Positions 1-9,115 are shown, counted from the stretch's first letter. The stretch is DNA of 64,000 nucleotides from Planctomycetaceae bacterium (GCA_016793115.1 JAEUIN010000207.1:1-64000); one strand, 5' to 3'. Numbers and translations: made by a program. The notes: a model not told the origin generated them from the sequence alone.

Positions 1-68
1 CCGCCGCGTCTCGACACGCCGACGTGCCGGCCGGCGCCCGACGTTATTGGAGGCCGCAGGGAGCGGTG

Positions 69-112
69 AAAAAACGACTCGGCCCGACGAACGCCGCGTG
101 TTCATCGGGCCG
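69..112 (-). terminator. Rho-independent terminator after the Cys-rich protein gene
   Basis: A 13-bp stem with one mismatch (arms 80-92 and 100-112, 7-nt loop) is followed on the minus strand by a short gap and a run of six T (69-74). It lies about 30 nt past the stop of the minus-strand gene that ends at 144. Confidence 0.75.
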
Positions 113-143
113 GGCCGCGTTCGTCAGGAATCCGAGCAAGCGT

Positions 144-734
144 TTACGGTACGCCGAACAATCGTCCAAAAGCGGTAGGAGATTGCCCGGGCGTGGGTTG
201 AGCCGCCTCTTGAGCGGCCGGCGGGGACGGCTCGGCGGCGGGTTCGTCGTCGGGAATCGCCACAAGAATCGGCTCTTCGTACGACACTTGCAGCAAGCCT
301 TGTTGTCGCGCTGCGTCGAGGGCGAGCCGTGTTTCCGTCGCGGTGGCAGGGCGGGCCTCGGCGCAGTGATTACAGCCGCGGCAGCGACTGACGACGACGC
401 ACTTCCAGCCGTGCTTCTCTTCGACCACCGGGATCTTCATGAGCTTCGCCTTGGTGCGGATGCCGCAGCAAGTCGGTTGCATCACCTTTTCACACTTGCA
501 GCAACCTTGGCAGTCGCACACTTTCTTGCAGCCGACGCACTTGCTGTGTCCGTGCAAGCAAAAATCTTCGCAGACCAAGCAATACTCGTACGTCGTCACT
601 TTCGTGACGTCGGGGACGAGGCGGCACACTTTCGAGCAGTTGCCGCCGCCGCAACTCCGGCAGAAGCAACCGGCGTCGGCTGCGGTCGCCCAACCGGCGA
701 GCAGCGCGAGGGCCGCCAGCATCATGCGTGTCAT
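144..734 (-). CDS. Cysteine-rich secreted protein of unknown function
   Basis: The 196-residue product starts with a clear Sec signal peptide of about 21 residues ending in ADA. Residues 22 to about 115 then hold 21 cysteines, many in CxxC, CC and CxC spacing, followed by a Pro/Ala-rich tail without cysteine. Such a pattern suggests a disulfide-stabilised or metal-binding exported domain, but I recognise no named family. The start is supported by an AAGGAA Shine-Dalgarno seven bases upstream of ATG. The gene follows the porin gene on the same strand after 98 nt and has its own terminator, so the two may share a transcript. The function is unknown. Confidence 0.8.
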   Translation of the reverse strand: MTRMMLAALALLAGWATAADAGCFCRSCGGGNCSKVCRLVPDVTKVTTYEYCLVCEDFCLHGHSKCVGCKKVCDCQGCCKCEKVMQPTCCGIRTKAKLMKIPVVEEKHGWKCVVVSRCRGCNHCAEARPATATETRLALDAARQQGLLQVSYEEPILVAIPDDEPAAEPSPPAAQEAAQPTPGQSPTAFGRLFGVP

Positions 735-832
735 ATTTCGTTCCTTTCAGCGATGGTATTGGAGTCGTTGCGAACTCGCCGCGGCGCTCGCGTCGCCGTT
801 CCACGTCGACGACGCGAGCCGCTGCTGCGGCG

Positions 833-2581
833 TTAGAAGTCCAAGGCGATGCGAGCGCCGAACCCATAGGCAGTGCCGCCGGTCTGGGTTTGCCCGCCGA
901 TCGCCGGCGATGCGGCGCTGGGACCGCGGTCGGAGATCACGAAGTTGTATTGCAGTTTCATGTTCGGATTGAGGAAGTGGTTCAGGCCGATCGTGTGGTC
1001 GTACACGGTGCCGCCGCCGACGCCGTTGACGGCGCCTGCGCTAAACGAGTTGACGTTCGCCAGCCGCGGATCGTTGAGATCGAGCAGCGTGTAGCGATAG
1101 AGAAGCTGCCAGGCGCCGCCGGTGAGCAGCGCGCGCCCTCGGCCGTTTTTAATGAAGTGAAAGTTCTCGTAGGGCACGACCCGGCCGAAGCTCGCGGTTT
1201 TCCGTTCGTATTCGCGATGTTCGCCGGTGAGAAAGTAGCCGACTTGCGCGTAGTAACCTTGGAAGTAGGCCGTACCGAGATTCGGGCCTTGAGCCAGATT
1301 GACGGCGCTCGTGTTCACGTGCACGTTTTGGTTCCACTGACCGAAGTATTCGGCTTGGAATTGCCATGGGCCGGCAAGGACGGCGATTTCCGGAACGACC
1401 AAGTACTCCTGGTCGGAGAAGAAAATCGTCGTATCCGCGACGCTCGACCACGACTGCGAGATGCCGTTGCGGAGCGAAGGCCGGGCCCGAATCCGCGCTT
1501 GCCCGTCGACGCACTGCCGCTCGGTGACGCTGCAGCCGACATGCACCATGTAGCGGCCGTGCGATTCTTCGTCGTAAACCGGCGTCCAGGTCAGACGTTG
1601 GGCGGCATCGTAGCCGCCGGCCTCATAGGCGAAGACGTTGTAGCTGTTCGCGCACAGCGAGGAATGAAACGTCATCGTCTGGTCTTCGTTGTAATTCCAC
1701 ATCACGACGCCCGGCTGAAAACCGTTGTTGAAGCGACCGACGAAGGCGTCTTGGTTCAGCGAGCGTTCCATAAAGTCGAGGAAGCGGCTGCTGTTGGCAT
1801 GCTCGAGGCCGTTGCAAGGCTTGACGTTGCCGACGCGAAAATTGCCGAACAGCGGGACGTCGTGCATACCGACCCAGACGTCGGTCGGGGCCGGTACGCC
1901 GAAGAATTGCCGGTCATAGGCGTTCTTGATGTTGTTGTTCGGCGCGAACTGATTGGTGCTGCCGTTCGTGTTGAACGAGTTGATAAAGTCCAATTCGACG
2001 GCGAAGTCGAACTGCTCATAGATCGTCCCTTCGGTGCCGAGCCGCAGGCGGCGGAAGTCGACCGCGGTGTCGCCTTGATTGCCGCTGAGACCGCGGAAGT
2101 AGGAGCCGGAGGCATCGCTCCACCCAGAGGTGTCGAACTGCGTTCGACCGCGCCACTTCACTTTGAATGCTTTATCTTCCGTCTCGAGCGCCGCGCCCTC
2201 CTTCCACTTGCCCCCCATTTTTGTGTCGCTACCGACGATCGTGCCCTTTGCGGTTGCGGCCTTCGCGTCTTGTTTCTCTTCCGCGAGAGCGGCGAACCGC
2301 ATTTGTTGATCTTCGTATTGCTCCTCCAACAACCGGAGCCGCTCTTCCATTGCGGCGTAATTGGCCGCACTGTAGCCCGCCTGCTGTGCAGCGACGGGTT
2401 GCGCGAACGGCTGTGTTCGATCCAACGTCTCCGCCCGGGCGGCGGCAAGCAGGCTCGGCGGTTCCGGTTGTTGGGCCGCGGCGGCCATGGGGGACAGACC
2501 GGCCATGATGAAGGCCAGACTTCGGGCGACTTTGCCGCTCAGCAGCCGCCGGCAGGTACGAGGAAACCAGCGAAGAGACAT
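833..2581 (-). CDS. Outer-membrane porin, OprO/OprP (phosphate-selective) type
   Basis: The 582-residue product has an N-terminal export signal, a short coiled coil at about residues 77-107 (METs/Glu/Leu-rich heptads), and then a long beta-barrel domain rich in aromatic girdles and Gly-Asn turns, ending in a C-terminal aromatic residue (LDF) as outer-membrane barrels do. The middle resembles the phosphate-selective porin O/P family of Planctomycetes. I placed the start at the Met at 2581 because AAGGA lies just upstream and the signal peptide begins there; a longer frame to 2653 is open but lacks these signs. Substrate specificity cannot be read from the sequence. The upstream region holds a repeated octamer that may be a regulator site. 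Confidence 0.8.
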   Translation of the reverse strand: MSLRWFPRTCRRLLSGKVARSLAFIMAGLSPMAAAAQQPEPPSLLAAARAETLDRTQPFAQPVAAQQAGYSAANYAAMEERLRLLEEQYEDQQMRFAALAEEKQDAKAATAKGTIVGSDTKMGGKWKEGAALETEDKAFKVKWRGRTQFDTSGWSDASGSYFRGLSGNQGDTAVDFRRLRLGTEGTIYEQFDFAVELDFINSFNTNGSTNQFAPNNNIKNAYDRQFFGVPAPTDVWVGMHDVPLFGNFRVGNVKPCNGLEHANSSRFLDFMERSLNQDAFVGRFNNGFQPGVVMWNYNEDQTMTFHSSLCANSYNVFAYEAGGYDAAQRLTWTPVYDEESHGRYMVHVGCSVTERQCVDGQARIRARPSLRNGISQSWSSVADTTIFFSDQEYLVVPEIAVLAGPWQFQAEYFGQWNQNVHVNTSAVNLAQGPNLGTAYFQGYYAQVGYFLTGEHREYERKTASFGRVVPYENFHFIKNGRGRALLTGGAWQLLYRYTLLDLNDPRLANVNSFSAGAVNGVGGGTVYDHTIGLNHFLNPNMKLQYNFVISDRGPSAASPAIGGQTQTGGTAYGFGARIALDF

Positions 2582-3150
2582 GGGAGTTTCATCCTTGGAG
2601 TCGGCGACTCGATCTTTTGGAACAACGGCGGGTTGCGCGTTGATTTCCGGCAAGGCGCAGTAGCACTTTCGCGGCGCTTCTTCGCGTCGTAGCGGGTAAT
2701 CGGGTCTTGAGAGTTCAGCGGGACTAAACGATGAAATCGAAAATCTACATTTCGCAGAATGTTAGAATTATGTTGCGTGGACCCCGCGTAACGACGATCA
2801 AGGTCCGGCTATAACTGATTTAACGGTTGTGCAGACAAACCGTGACGGTTGTACCGAACATGCAAACCGAACTTTGGAACTGGACGATGGTCGATTTGTC
2901 CGAGAGGCGCGGCCACCCGAGGCGTCGCAAACGACATCTCACGAGTTATCCAGGGCAGGAGAATCGCTAGGCCCGTTACAACCGGTACGCGCCGCGAAAA
3001 AAGTACAACGAAGCCAGGCCGTCACCGCTGAAGTCGTGAGGGGAACTTGCCGACAAAACGCAGTCGATTCGATGATGCCGGCAGGCTCCGAAGATTACAT
3101 CTCTTAAAGCTCCGCTCTCGGCCGTGCTCAACCGAAGAGGAACAAAGCAA
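2582..3150. other. Intergenic region between the porin and SDR genes
   Basis: About 570 bases lie between divergently transcribed genes and contain no convincing coding sequence. Short open frames here lack ribosome sites and family resemblance. A possible minus-strand -10 element (CATAAT, 2767-2772) lacks a well-spaced -35. The region also holds the repeated octamer listed separately. Confidence 0.6.
2823..2852. promoter_or_regulatory. Repeated ACGGTTGT motif, possible activator site for the porin
   Basis: ACGGTTGT occurs at 2823-2830 and again at 2845-2852, exactly 22 bases (two helical turns) apart. The second copy is half of a palindrome, AACCGT-G-ACGGTT (2838-2850). The spacing is typical of sites for OmpR/PhoB-type dimers, but no known consensus is matched. 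The site lies 240-270 bases upstream of the porin start. Confidence 0.3.
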
Positions 3151-3930
3151 ATGCCCGTTTTAGATCGATTCCGCTTGGATGGCCGACGGGCCTTAGTGAC
3201 CGGCGGCTCGCGCGGGCTGGGGCTGGAAATGGCTCGCGCGCTATGCGAGGCGGGAGCGGAAGTCGTGATCGTGGGGCGCGACGAAGGGCACTTGGACGAT
3301 GCGGTGGAAGAACTCTCCGCCGGCGGCGGGAGGGCGTTTTCGCTCGCGGCCGATTTGGCCGACGGGGACGAGGCCGCGCGAATGTGCGCGCTGGCGCTCC
3401 AATCGTTCGGCCCGATCGACATCGCGATCAACAACGTCGGCGGGCGGCGGATCAACTTCGCCACCGAAGAGATGCCGCTCGAAGAGTGGCGGCGGATCGT
3501 CGAGTTGAACTTAACGCAGGCGTTCGTCTGCACGAAGGTCTTGGGCGCGCCGATGCTTGAGCGTGGTTGGGGCCGCGTGATCAATGTGGCGTCGATCTCC
3601 GGCTTCGTCGCCGGCAAGCCGATGCGCGGGCGATCGTACGAAACTTCAAAAGCGGCGCTGGCAATGTTCACTAAAGCCGTGGCCGCGGACTGGGCACCGC
3701 GCGGGGTGACGGTGAACGCGATCGCTCCGGGGACGTTTCTCACCGACGCGAATCGACGCTGGTTCCACGAGCGGCCGGAGTTGAAAACCGAAATCGAAGC
3801 GACGGTGCCGATGGGCCGTCTCGGCGAGCCGAGCGAAATCGCCGGGCTCGCCCTTTACCTTGCGAGCGACGCTTCCAGCTATATGACCGGATCCGTCGTC
3901 GTCATCGACGGTGGTCGGCTCCTTTGGTGA
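3151..3930 (+). CDS. SDR family oxidoreductase
   Basis: A 259-residue short-chain dehydrogenase/reductase with the full classical motif set: TGGSRGLG nucleotide-binding loop at 17-24, NNVG at 94-97, the tetrad residues Asn120, Ser in VASIS (148-150), Tyr163 and Lys167 (YETSK), and a C-terminal IDGG. This is the layout of NAD(P)H-dependent FabG-like or gluconate-5-dehydrogenase-like enzymes. I chose the ATG at 3151, behind AGAGGAA, rather than the longer frame from 3124. The substrate cannot be inferred, and the neighbours do not suggest a pathway. Confidence 0.85.
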   Translation: MPVLDRFRLDGRRALVTGGSRGLGLEMARALCEAGAEVVIVGRDEGHLDDAVEELSAGGGRAFSLAADLADGDEAARMCALALQSFGPIDIAINNVGGRRINFATEEMPLEEWRRIVELNLTQAFVCTKVLGAPMLERGWGRVINVASISGFVAGKPMRGRSYETSKAALAMFTKAVAADWAPRGVTVNAIAPGTFLTDANRRWFHERPELKTEIEATVPMGRLGEPSEIAGLALYLASDASSYMTGSVVVIDGGRLLW

Positions 3931-4076
3931 TGCGGCGAAGCGTCCTCAGGCCGGCCAAAAAGTTTCCTCGCAGAGACTCGCAGGCCGTGTTACCGTGCGA
4001 GATGGCGCGGAAATTCAAGTGAGGCGTCGAGGCATCTGCGATGAATCCTAACTTGCGTCGATCAAAGACGCGCAGA

Positions 4077-4107
4077 GTGCGCATCTATTCCAGCGGTAGA
4101 TGCGCAC
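4077..4107. repeat. Inverted repeat, unit 1 (GTGCGCATCTA arms)
   Basis: Perfect 11-bp arms at 4077-4087 and 4097-4107 enclose a 9-base loop. No T-tract follows on either strand, so it is not a normal terminator. A second, related unit lies 21 bases further on. Confidence 0.75.
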
Positions 4108-4128
4108 ATTTAAGTAAGACAATAGAGG

Positions 4129-4157
4129 TGCGCAACTATCGGCCGAATAGATGCGCA
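4129..4157. repeat. Inverted repeat, unit 2, related to unit 1
   Basis: Arms of 11 bp at 4129-4139 and 4147-4157 with one mismatch and a 7-base loop. The arms share the TGCGCA(T/A)CTAT core with unit 1, so the two are tandem copies of one palindromic element, as in REP-like repeats. Confidence 0.7.
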
Positions 4158-4429
4158 GCGGATCGACTCGAAGTCGACGTAACTGCGCCGGCGAAGGTCG
4201 AATCGTCGCACGCTGGAAAGGCGTTTGTCGGCAATTCCCGGCGACGCCGTTTTCCTTCGTCGGGGCAAATAAACAAACATGCGAAGTGGGGCATTTGCCG
4301 CCGTTATTTCCGTCCGCCGGATTGATAGACTTGTCACAGGATTCGGTTTGTCGCGGTGACGCGGCATCGGTCTGTTTTGTGCCGGCTTCACCGTCGGAAG
4401 TTCTTTCTTTGGGTACGGCAAAGATTTCT

Positions 4430-5545
4430 ATGAGCATCAACTGGAACTGTGTGCGACCGATGGTCTTGGGTTTGTTTTGCATCGTCGCCGCGGGATGCGA
4501 CCCGGCCGTGAATGTTCCCGCCGATGTGAGGCCCGACGCGGGATCGTCCGTGACCGAAAGCGGGCCGAACCCGGAACCGGCGACATGGAGCGAGATCGTC
4601 GGCGTCGTCGATCTGCGAAAGTTTCCGGTCATGGAAAAGGCCGTGTACGTTCAGCAGAATGCCGCGGGCTCGCATTTCACCTTGCCGATGGGAGACGTCG
4701 CGCAGGCAATCGACTTTCATAAAGCTAAGCTCGCCGAATTCGGTTGGAAGCCGGAAAGCGACCCGAAGCTCTGGCAAGTCCTTCCTCAAGGCGCGCAGCT
4801 TTTCTTTAACAAAAACGGACAGCGACTCTACGCCAGCATCGGCGTGAGCGGTGATGGAAACTTGAACGCCGGACTATTTCATCTTGCCAATATCGACGCG
4901 CGTCGATTTCCTCGCACCGCCGTTGCGGAGCTGGTCGAAGAGTTGCCTTCGCGCGTAATCTATCGCACCTTGGCGGACGGGGAAAAGATCCGCAAGTTCA
5001 TGAGCGAGGAACTGGCGAAGCAAGGCTGGCAGGAGTTTCGTCGCCCGCCGATAAAAGGGTTGCCGCCCGGAATGGGAGGCACGAACAACGAAGCGCGGTT
5101 CTTGAAAGGCGCCGTCGGCGTCGACGTGATGACTTACCCGATCGACGGCGAGACTCAGGTGATGACCGGCGTGCGCGTGTTGCCGAACCCGTTGCCGGTG
5201 ATGACCGAAGCGCGTGCCGTTGAGTATGAAGAAGATCCGGTGCAATTGACGTATGCGACGCCTGCCGACGTCGGCGCGGTGCTCGCGTTTTACCGCACTG
5301 AAATGCCGAAGCTGGGTTGGAAGGAAGACGAAGCCGCGAGTAAGAAGGACGCCGAGCGACGCGAGGCGGCAAAGAAGGCGAAGTTCGATAAGCCGAAGGA
5401 TCCGAAGGCCGGCGATCTGGACGACGCGGAAGTCGTGACCTTGCGATTCGACGCGCCGGATCGGCGACCGTTACGCTTCGAAGTGTTGCACAGCGGCGAA
5501 GTGTCGTTTGTGCGTTTCACTCCGTGGCCGGAAGAGAAGAAGTAG
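4430..5545 (+). CDS. Lipoprotein with three repeated segments, unknown function
   Basis: The 371-residue product begins with a lipoprotein signal (hydrophobic stretch ending in IVAAGC, lipid-modified Cys at about residue 23). The mature part contains three spaced copies of a segment in which an acidic turn leads into an amphipathic helix ending in GW: LAEFGWKPE, LAKQGWQEF and MPKLGWKED, at roughly residues 100, 200 and 300. This indicates an internal triplication of a small alpha/beta domain. A charged Lys/Asp-rich linker follows the third copy. I do not recognise a named family. The ATG at 4430 is preferred because the signal peptide begins there, although the frame is open upstream to 4151. 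Confidence 0.75.
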   Translation: MSINWNCVRPMVLGLFCIVAAGCDPAVNVPADVRPDAGSSVTESGPNPEPATWSEIVGVVDLRKFPVMEKAVYVQQNAAGSHFTLPMGDVAQAIDFHKAKLAEFGWKPESDPKLWQVLPQGAQLFFNKNGQRLYASIGVSGDGNLNAGLFHLANIDARRFPRTAVAELVEELPSRVIYRTLADGEKIRKFMSEELAKQGWQEFRRPPIKGLPPGMGGTNNEARFLKGAVGVDVMTYPIDGETQVMTGVRVLPNPLPVMTEARAVEYEEDPVQLTYATPADVGAVLAFYRTEMPKLGWKEDEAASKKDAERREAAKKAKFDKPKDPKAGDLDDAEVVTLRFDAPDRRPLRFEVLHSGEVSFVRFTPWPEEKK

Positions 5546-5686
5546 CGGGCAGCCATCCTGTCGTTGGGACGATGTGCGATTATCGCGCAAGGGCGATAGA
5601 AGATTGCTCAGTGGTCGGCTCCGTTGCGACGTATACCATTCTACGTTTTCGCAAAAGATGGCTGTGTTACTTGCGGCGGTTGAGCG

Positions 5687-7054
5687 ATGGACCGAGCGTG
5701 GTTGCCGAGCTGGATGAAGTGGTTCCGCGCTCTCGCGGAACATGCCCGCAACTCAGGACTCACGCGGCCGCAACTCTTGGAGTTGCAGCGGCGCAAGTTT
5801 CGCCGGCTGGTGCGGCACGCCGCAAGCCGTTCTCCGTACTATGCAAGAATCGTGCGCGAGCGGCGGATCGACGTCGAGTCGTGTCGCGTTGAAGACTTCC
5901 CGGTGCTCCGCAAGGCGGACGTCGTCGAGAGGTTCGACGAGATCGTGACCGTGCCGAACATCGATCGACGCTCCGTCGACGATTTCTTGCGTCGGTCGAG
6001 CGACCCTCGTGATGTGATGCACGGGCGATATCACGTCGTGCATAGCTCGGGATCATCCGGAACGACGGCGATTTACGTCTATGATCACGACGAATGGATT
6101 CAAGGCTGCAGTCTGTTTATGCGCACTTCGCCGTTGCGAAAGCTGCGCCGGCGCGTCGCCTTCGTCGGCGCGACGCGGGGCCACTTCGCCGGCGTGAGCA
6201 TGATGCTCAACGGGACGACGGGATTGAATCGATTGTTCTTCGATATCGCGCTCGTCGACGTCGGCGATCCGTTTGAGAAGATCGTCGCCGATCTAAATCG
6301 CTTTCGCCCGGACACCCTGGCGGGCTACGCGACCACGGTCAAGCGTTTAGCTCAGGCTCAGCGGGACGGGCGTCTTAAGATTAAGCCCGACGAGGTAGGC
6401 ATCGGCAGCGAGACGATTCGTTCCGAAGATCGGCACTTCATCGAAGCGGTGTTCGGCGTGCGGGTGCTGAACGTTTACTCGACGTGTGAGTGCCTGCATA
6501 TGGGAATGCCTCTCACGGACGATGATTCCATGTATCTCATGGAAGACGAGATGATCTTCGAGTTACATGAAGATCACACCTGCGTGACCAACCTATTCAA
6601 TTGGACGATGCCGCTGATTCGGTATCGCTTCGACGACGTGCTTCAACCGGCCGACGAAGGGGAGTCGCCGCTACCGTTTCAGCGCGTGAAGAATGTCGTG
6701 GGCCGCTCGGAAGCGACGCTGGAGTTTATTCGTCCCGACGGATCAAGCGAGTCGCTGCACCCGGCACTCGTAGAAACATTCTATGCGCCGGGAATCGTGA
6801 CCTGGCAGGTTGAGCAAAGGGCGGTGGATGCGATTGAGTTTCGAGCCGTCTATGAAGACGGCCTAGCTGCGGAAAACCGTCGGCAAGTTGCCGCGGCGGT
6901 GGCTCGTAAAATCGATAAGGTGCTGCGTGCGAAGAAACTGGAACACGTGCGATTTGAATTGCGGGAAGTCGCCGAGTTGAATCCTGATCGTCGAACCGGC
7001 AAGTTCCGAATCATTATCCCGCTCGGCGAGAGGACCGATTCAGTAAGCTCTTGA
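5687..7054 (+). CDS. Adenylate-forming enzyme, phenylacetate-CoA ligase/CapK-like
   Basis: The 455-residue protein belongs to the PaaK/CapK (coenzyme F390 synthetase-like) branch of AMP-forming enzymes. The phosphate-binding loop SSGSSGTT sits at 120-127, followed by a GIGSE and an NVYSTCE segment that corresponds to the adenylate-binding motif, and a C-terminal small domain with RTGKFR. Such enzymes activate a carboxylic acid as an acyl-AMP, often passing it to CoA or a polysaccharide acceptor. The start is uncertain: ATG 5687 gives the longest product, ATG 5714 is possible, and neither has a strong ribosome site. The gene stands alone, so the substrate is open. Confidence 0.75.
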   Translation: MDRAWLPSWMKWFRALAEHARNSGLTRPQLLELQRRKFRRLVRHAASRSPYYARIVRERRIDVESCRVEDFPVLRKADVVERFDEIVTVPNIDRRSVDDFLRRSSDPRDVMHGRYHVVHSSGSSGTTAIYVYDHDEWIQGCSLFMRTSPLRKLRRRVAFVGATRGHFAGVSMMLNGTTGLNRLFFDIALVDVGDPFEKIVADLNRFRPDTLAGYATTVKRLAQAQRDGRLKIKPDEVGIGSETIRSEDRHFIEAVFGVRVLNVYSTCECLHMGMPLTDDDSMYLMEDEMIFELHEDHTCVTNLFNWTMPLIRYRFDDVLQPADEGESPLPFQRVKNVVGRSEATLEFIRPDGSSESLHPALVETFYAPGIVTWQVEQRAVDAIEFRAVYEDGLAAENRRQVAAAVARKIDKVLRAKKLEHVRFELREVAELNPDRRTGKFRIIIPLGERTDSVSS

Positions 7055-7222
7055 AGGAAATCTACGGCACGCTTCCGCGATGCAGCCGTGGGCCTGATCG
7101 AAAGTTGATCACTGTGCGGCGGCGTGCCGACACACGATAATCTGCATTCGCATTTCGCAAGCGATTAGTTTGCGACTTGCATTCTTTCGCGTTTCATCGG
7201 CATCGGCGATTTCTTCGACTCA

Positions 7223-8332
7223 GTGTCTCAGACTTCTTTGGCGGATTTCTTCTCGCCTGACTACGCTACGGCAAGGCGGCGTTTTCGTGAGGCTGCGACG
7301 CGTCGCGGCTGGAAACTCAGCGCCTATCCGATCGCCGAACTGGGCCCTGCCGGCGAGGAATTGACGATCGACGTAGCCGTGTCGCCCGGATCATCCGGCG
7401 AGCAGGCATTGGCCGTGAGCGGAGGCGTTCACGGCGTTGAAGGATTCTTGGGCTCGGCGGTTCAGCTATCGCTGCTTGAGCGAGAGCGTCTCGTCGACAC
7501 GGATTTGGCGAACATTCGCGTCGTGTTAATCCATGGATTCAATCCCTACGGATTTGCTTGGCTGCGGCGCACGAATGAAAACAATGTCGATCTCAACCGC
7601 AATTTTCATCGCGATCCGGCGGACTTCCTCGGGGCGCCCCCGGCTTATGCTCAGCTGGACTCGTTGCTGAACCCCAGCGGCGCGCCCCGTCGATGGGAAC
7701 TGTTCCCGCTTAAGTTGGCACCGGCCGTCCTGCGGCACGGTTTCGACGGGCTGCGCCGCATCATCGTGGAAGGGCAACACGAGTTTCCGCAAGGACTGTT
7801 CTTCGGCGGCTCGGAACCTCAATTGAGCCGGACGATTTTTGCGGAGCATCTCGACCAATGGCTCGGCGGCGCGTCGGACGTCGCACATCTCGATCTGCAC
7901 ACGGGATTGGGACGTTGGGGCGAGTGCCAACTTCTTTGCGACTACCTGCCGAGTCCTCTTCAACGACGCCGATTGCAGCGAGCTTATGGCGCGGTCGGAG
8001 TCGACCTTCTCGATGCCGAACATCTGCCCTATCTACCGCGCGGCGGTTTCGGCGCGTGGTGCGCGGCGCGACCGAATCGCAATTATCTCTATGCTTGTGC
8101 CGAGTTCGGAACGTATTCCGGCTACCAGATGCTTTGCGGCATGCGGCGCGAGAACCAATTGCATCGCTTCGCATCGGACGCACCGGTCACCCACCCGGTG
8201 AAGCGGCGGATCAAAGAACTCTACTGTCCCTCGTCGATCGAGTGGCGACGGCGAACGGTGGAATGCGCCGGGCGACTTGTCGATGGTGCGGTTCGCATGT
8301 TGGCCGAACTCGGCGACGAAGGCGCTCGCTAA
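7223..8332 (+). CDS. DUF2817 family M14-type metallocarboxypeptidase
   Basis: The 369-residue product matches the DUF2817 group of zinc carboxypeptidase-like proteins. A zinc motif HGVE (His70, Glu73) lies in GGVHGVEGFLG, followed by NNVDLNRNF, which carries the conserved Asn-Arg pair, then HLDLHTGLG supplying the third zinc ligand and AEFGTY near the C terminus with the candidate catalytic Glu. The start is a GTG. There is no signal peptide, so a cytoplasmic role, perhaps trimming peptides or amides, is likely. The natural substrate of the family is not known to me. Confidence 0.8.
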   Translation: MSQTSLADFFSPDYATARRRFREAATRRGWKLSAYPIAELGPAGEELTIDVAVSPGSSGEQALAVSGGVHGVEGFLGSAVQLSLLERERLVDTDLANIRVVLIHGFNPYGFAWLRRTNENNVDLNRNFHRDPADFLGAPPAYAQLDSLLNPSGAPRRWELFPLKLAPAVLRHGFDGLRRIIVEGQHEFPQGLFFGGSEPQLSRTIFAEHLDQWLGGASDVAHLDLHTGLGRWGECQLLCDYLPSPLQRRRLQRAYGAVGVDLLDAEHLPYLPRGGFGAWCAARPNRNYLYACAEFGTYSGYQMLCGMRRENQLHRFASDAPVTHPVKRRIKELYCPSSIEWRRRTVECAGRLVDGAVRMLAELGDEGAR

Positions 8333-8347
8333 AACGACACAACGCGC

Positions 8348-9115
8348 TTACCCGGGTCTGGTCTCCTCGCGCGTGCGATCGTCCGCGGTCGGCATCGGCC
8401 TTGACGGTATAAATTGGCCGATGACCCAACAGCCGGAGGCCCAGCATAGCCCGGCTAGCCATCCGCCGAGGACGTCGCTCGGATAATGCACGCCAAGGTA
8501 GATGCGACTCAACCCGACGAGCAAGGTAAGCAGGATACCCCAAGCCAGCACATACGATTTAGCCCACCCCCCGCGCACGGTCTTCATGAACATGACCCCC
8601 ACGGTCAGATAGACGACGGCGGAACTCATCGCATGACCGCTTGGAAAGCTCGCGCTGGACACTTCCCGGAGGTGCGGTACGACATCGGGCCGAGGCCGCG
8701 CAAAGATCCATTTTAGGGCGACGGAAGCCAAACCGCCTCCACCCACGGTGGCGATGGTGAGCAGCGCGACGCGACGTTGACCTTCCAAAAAGAAAAAGCC
8801 GACGATCGCAATCGTAATCATTCCCAGGACTGCCGGTCCGCCTAACGCCGTCAGGTCGAGCATCGTTCCGCGAAGCCAAGCCGGCCCGATGGGCACTTCG
8901 GGATCGTCGAGTCTTCGTAAAGAAACGAGGATTCGCTCATCCAGAAGTTGAGTTTCGCCCGCGGTAATCTCGTCGGCTAGCTCCACGAAAAGGTAGGTGA
9001 AGCCCAGCGCCAACGACAGACCTGCCGCTAGTAGCACTTCCCAACGTCGGTGACGACGAAGGTAATCACCGCGATGTTTGACGGCATCGAAGAATTTTAA
9101 AAGTGCAGTCTTCAT
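8348..9115 (-). CDS. PAP2 family membrane phosphatase
   Basis: A 255-residue integral membrane protein with the three phosphatase motifs of the PAP2 superfamily: KWIFARPRP (135-142), PSGH (158-161) and SRIYLGVHYPSD (203-214, with the catalytic His210). About five hydrophobic segments surround them. Family members remove phosphate from lipid phosphates such as phosphatidate or undecaprenyl pyrophosphate; which one applies here is not visible. It is convergent with the DUF2817 gene (15-nt gap) and divergent from the TIGR03067 gene. Confidence 0.88.
   Translation of the reverse strand: MKTALLKFFDAVKHRGDYLRRHRRWEVLLAAGLSLALGFTYLFVELADEITAGETQLLDERILVSLRRLDDPEVPIGPAWLRGTMLDLTALGGPAVLGMITIAIVGFFFLEGQRRVALLTIATVGGGGLASVALKWIFARPRPDVVPHLREVSSASFPSGHAMSSAVVYLTVGVMFMKTVRGGWAKSYVLAWGILLTLLVGLSRIYLGVHYPSDVLGGWLAGLCWASGCWVIGQFIPSRPMPTADDRTREETRPG

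Larger units (their letters stand above)
3931..4429. other. Intergenic region with tandem hairpin repeats
   Basis: About 500 bases between two plus-strand genes. Apart from the two hairpin units at 4077-4157, I see no gene; the open frames crossing it show no family resemblance. The rest is lower in GC than the flanking genes in places. Confidence 0.55.

Noticed and set aside
728-2692. Plus-strand open frame of 654 codons opposite the porin gene
   Set aside because: It mirrors the porin codons, lacks a ribosome site and shows no family pattern; long antisense frames are normal in GC-rich genes.
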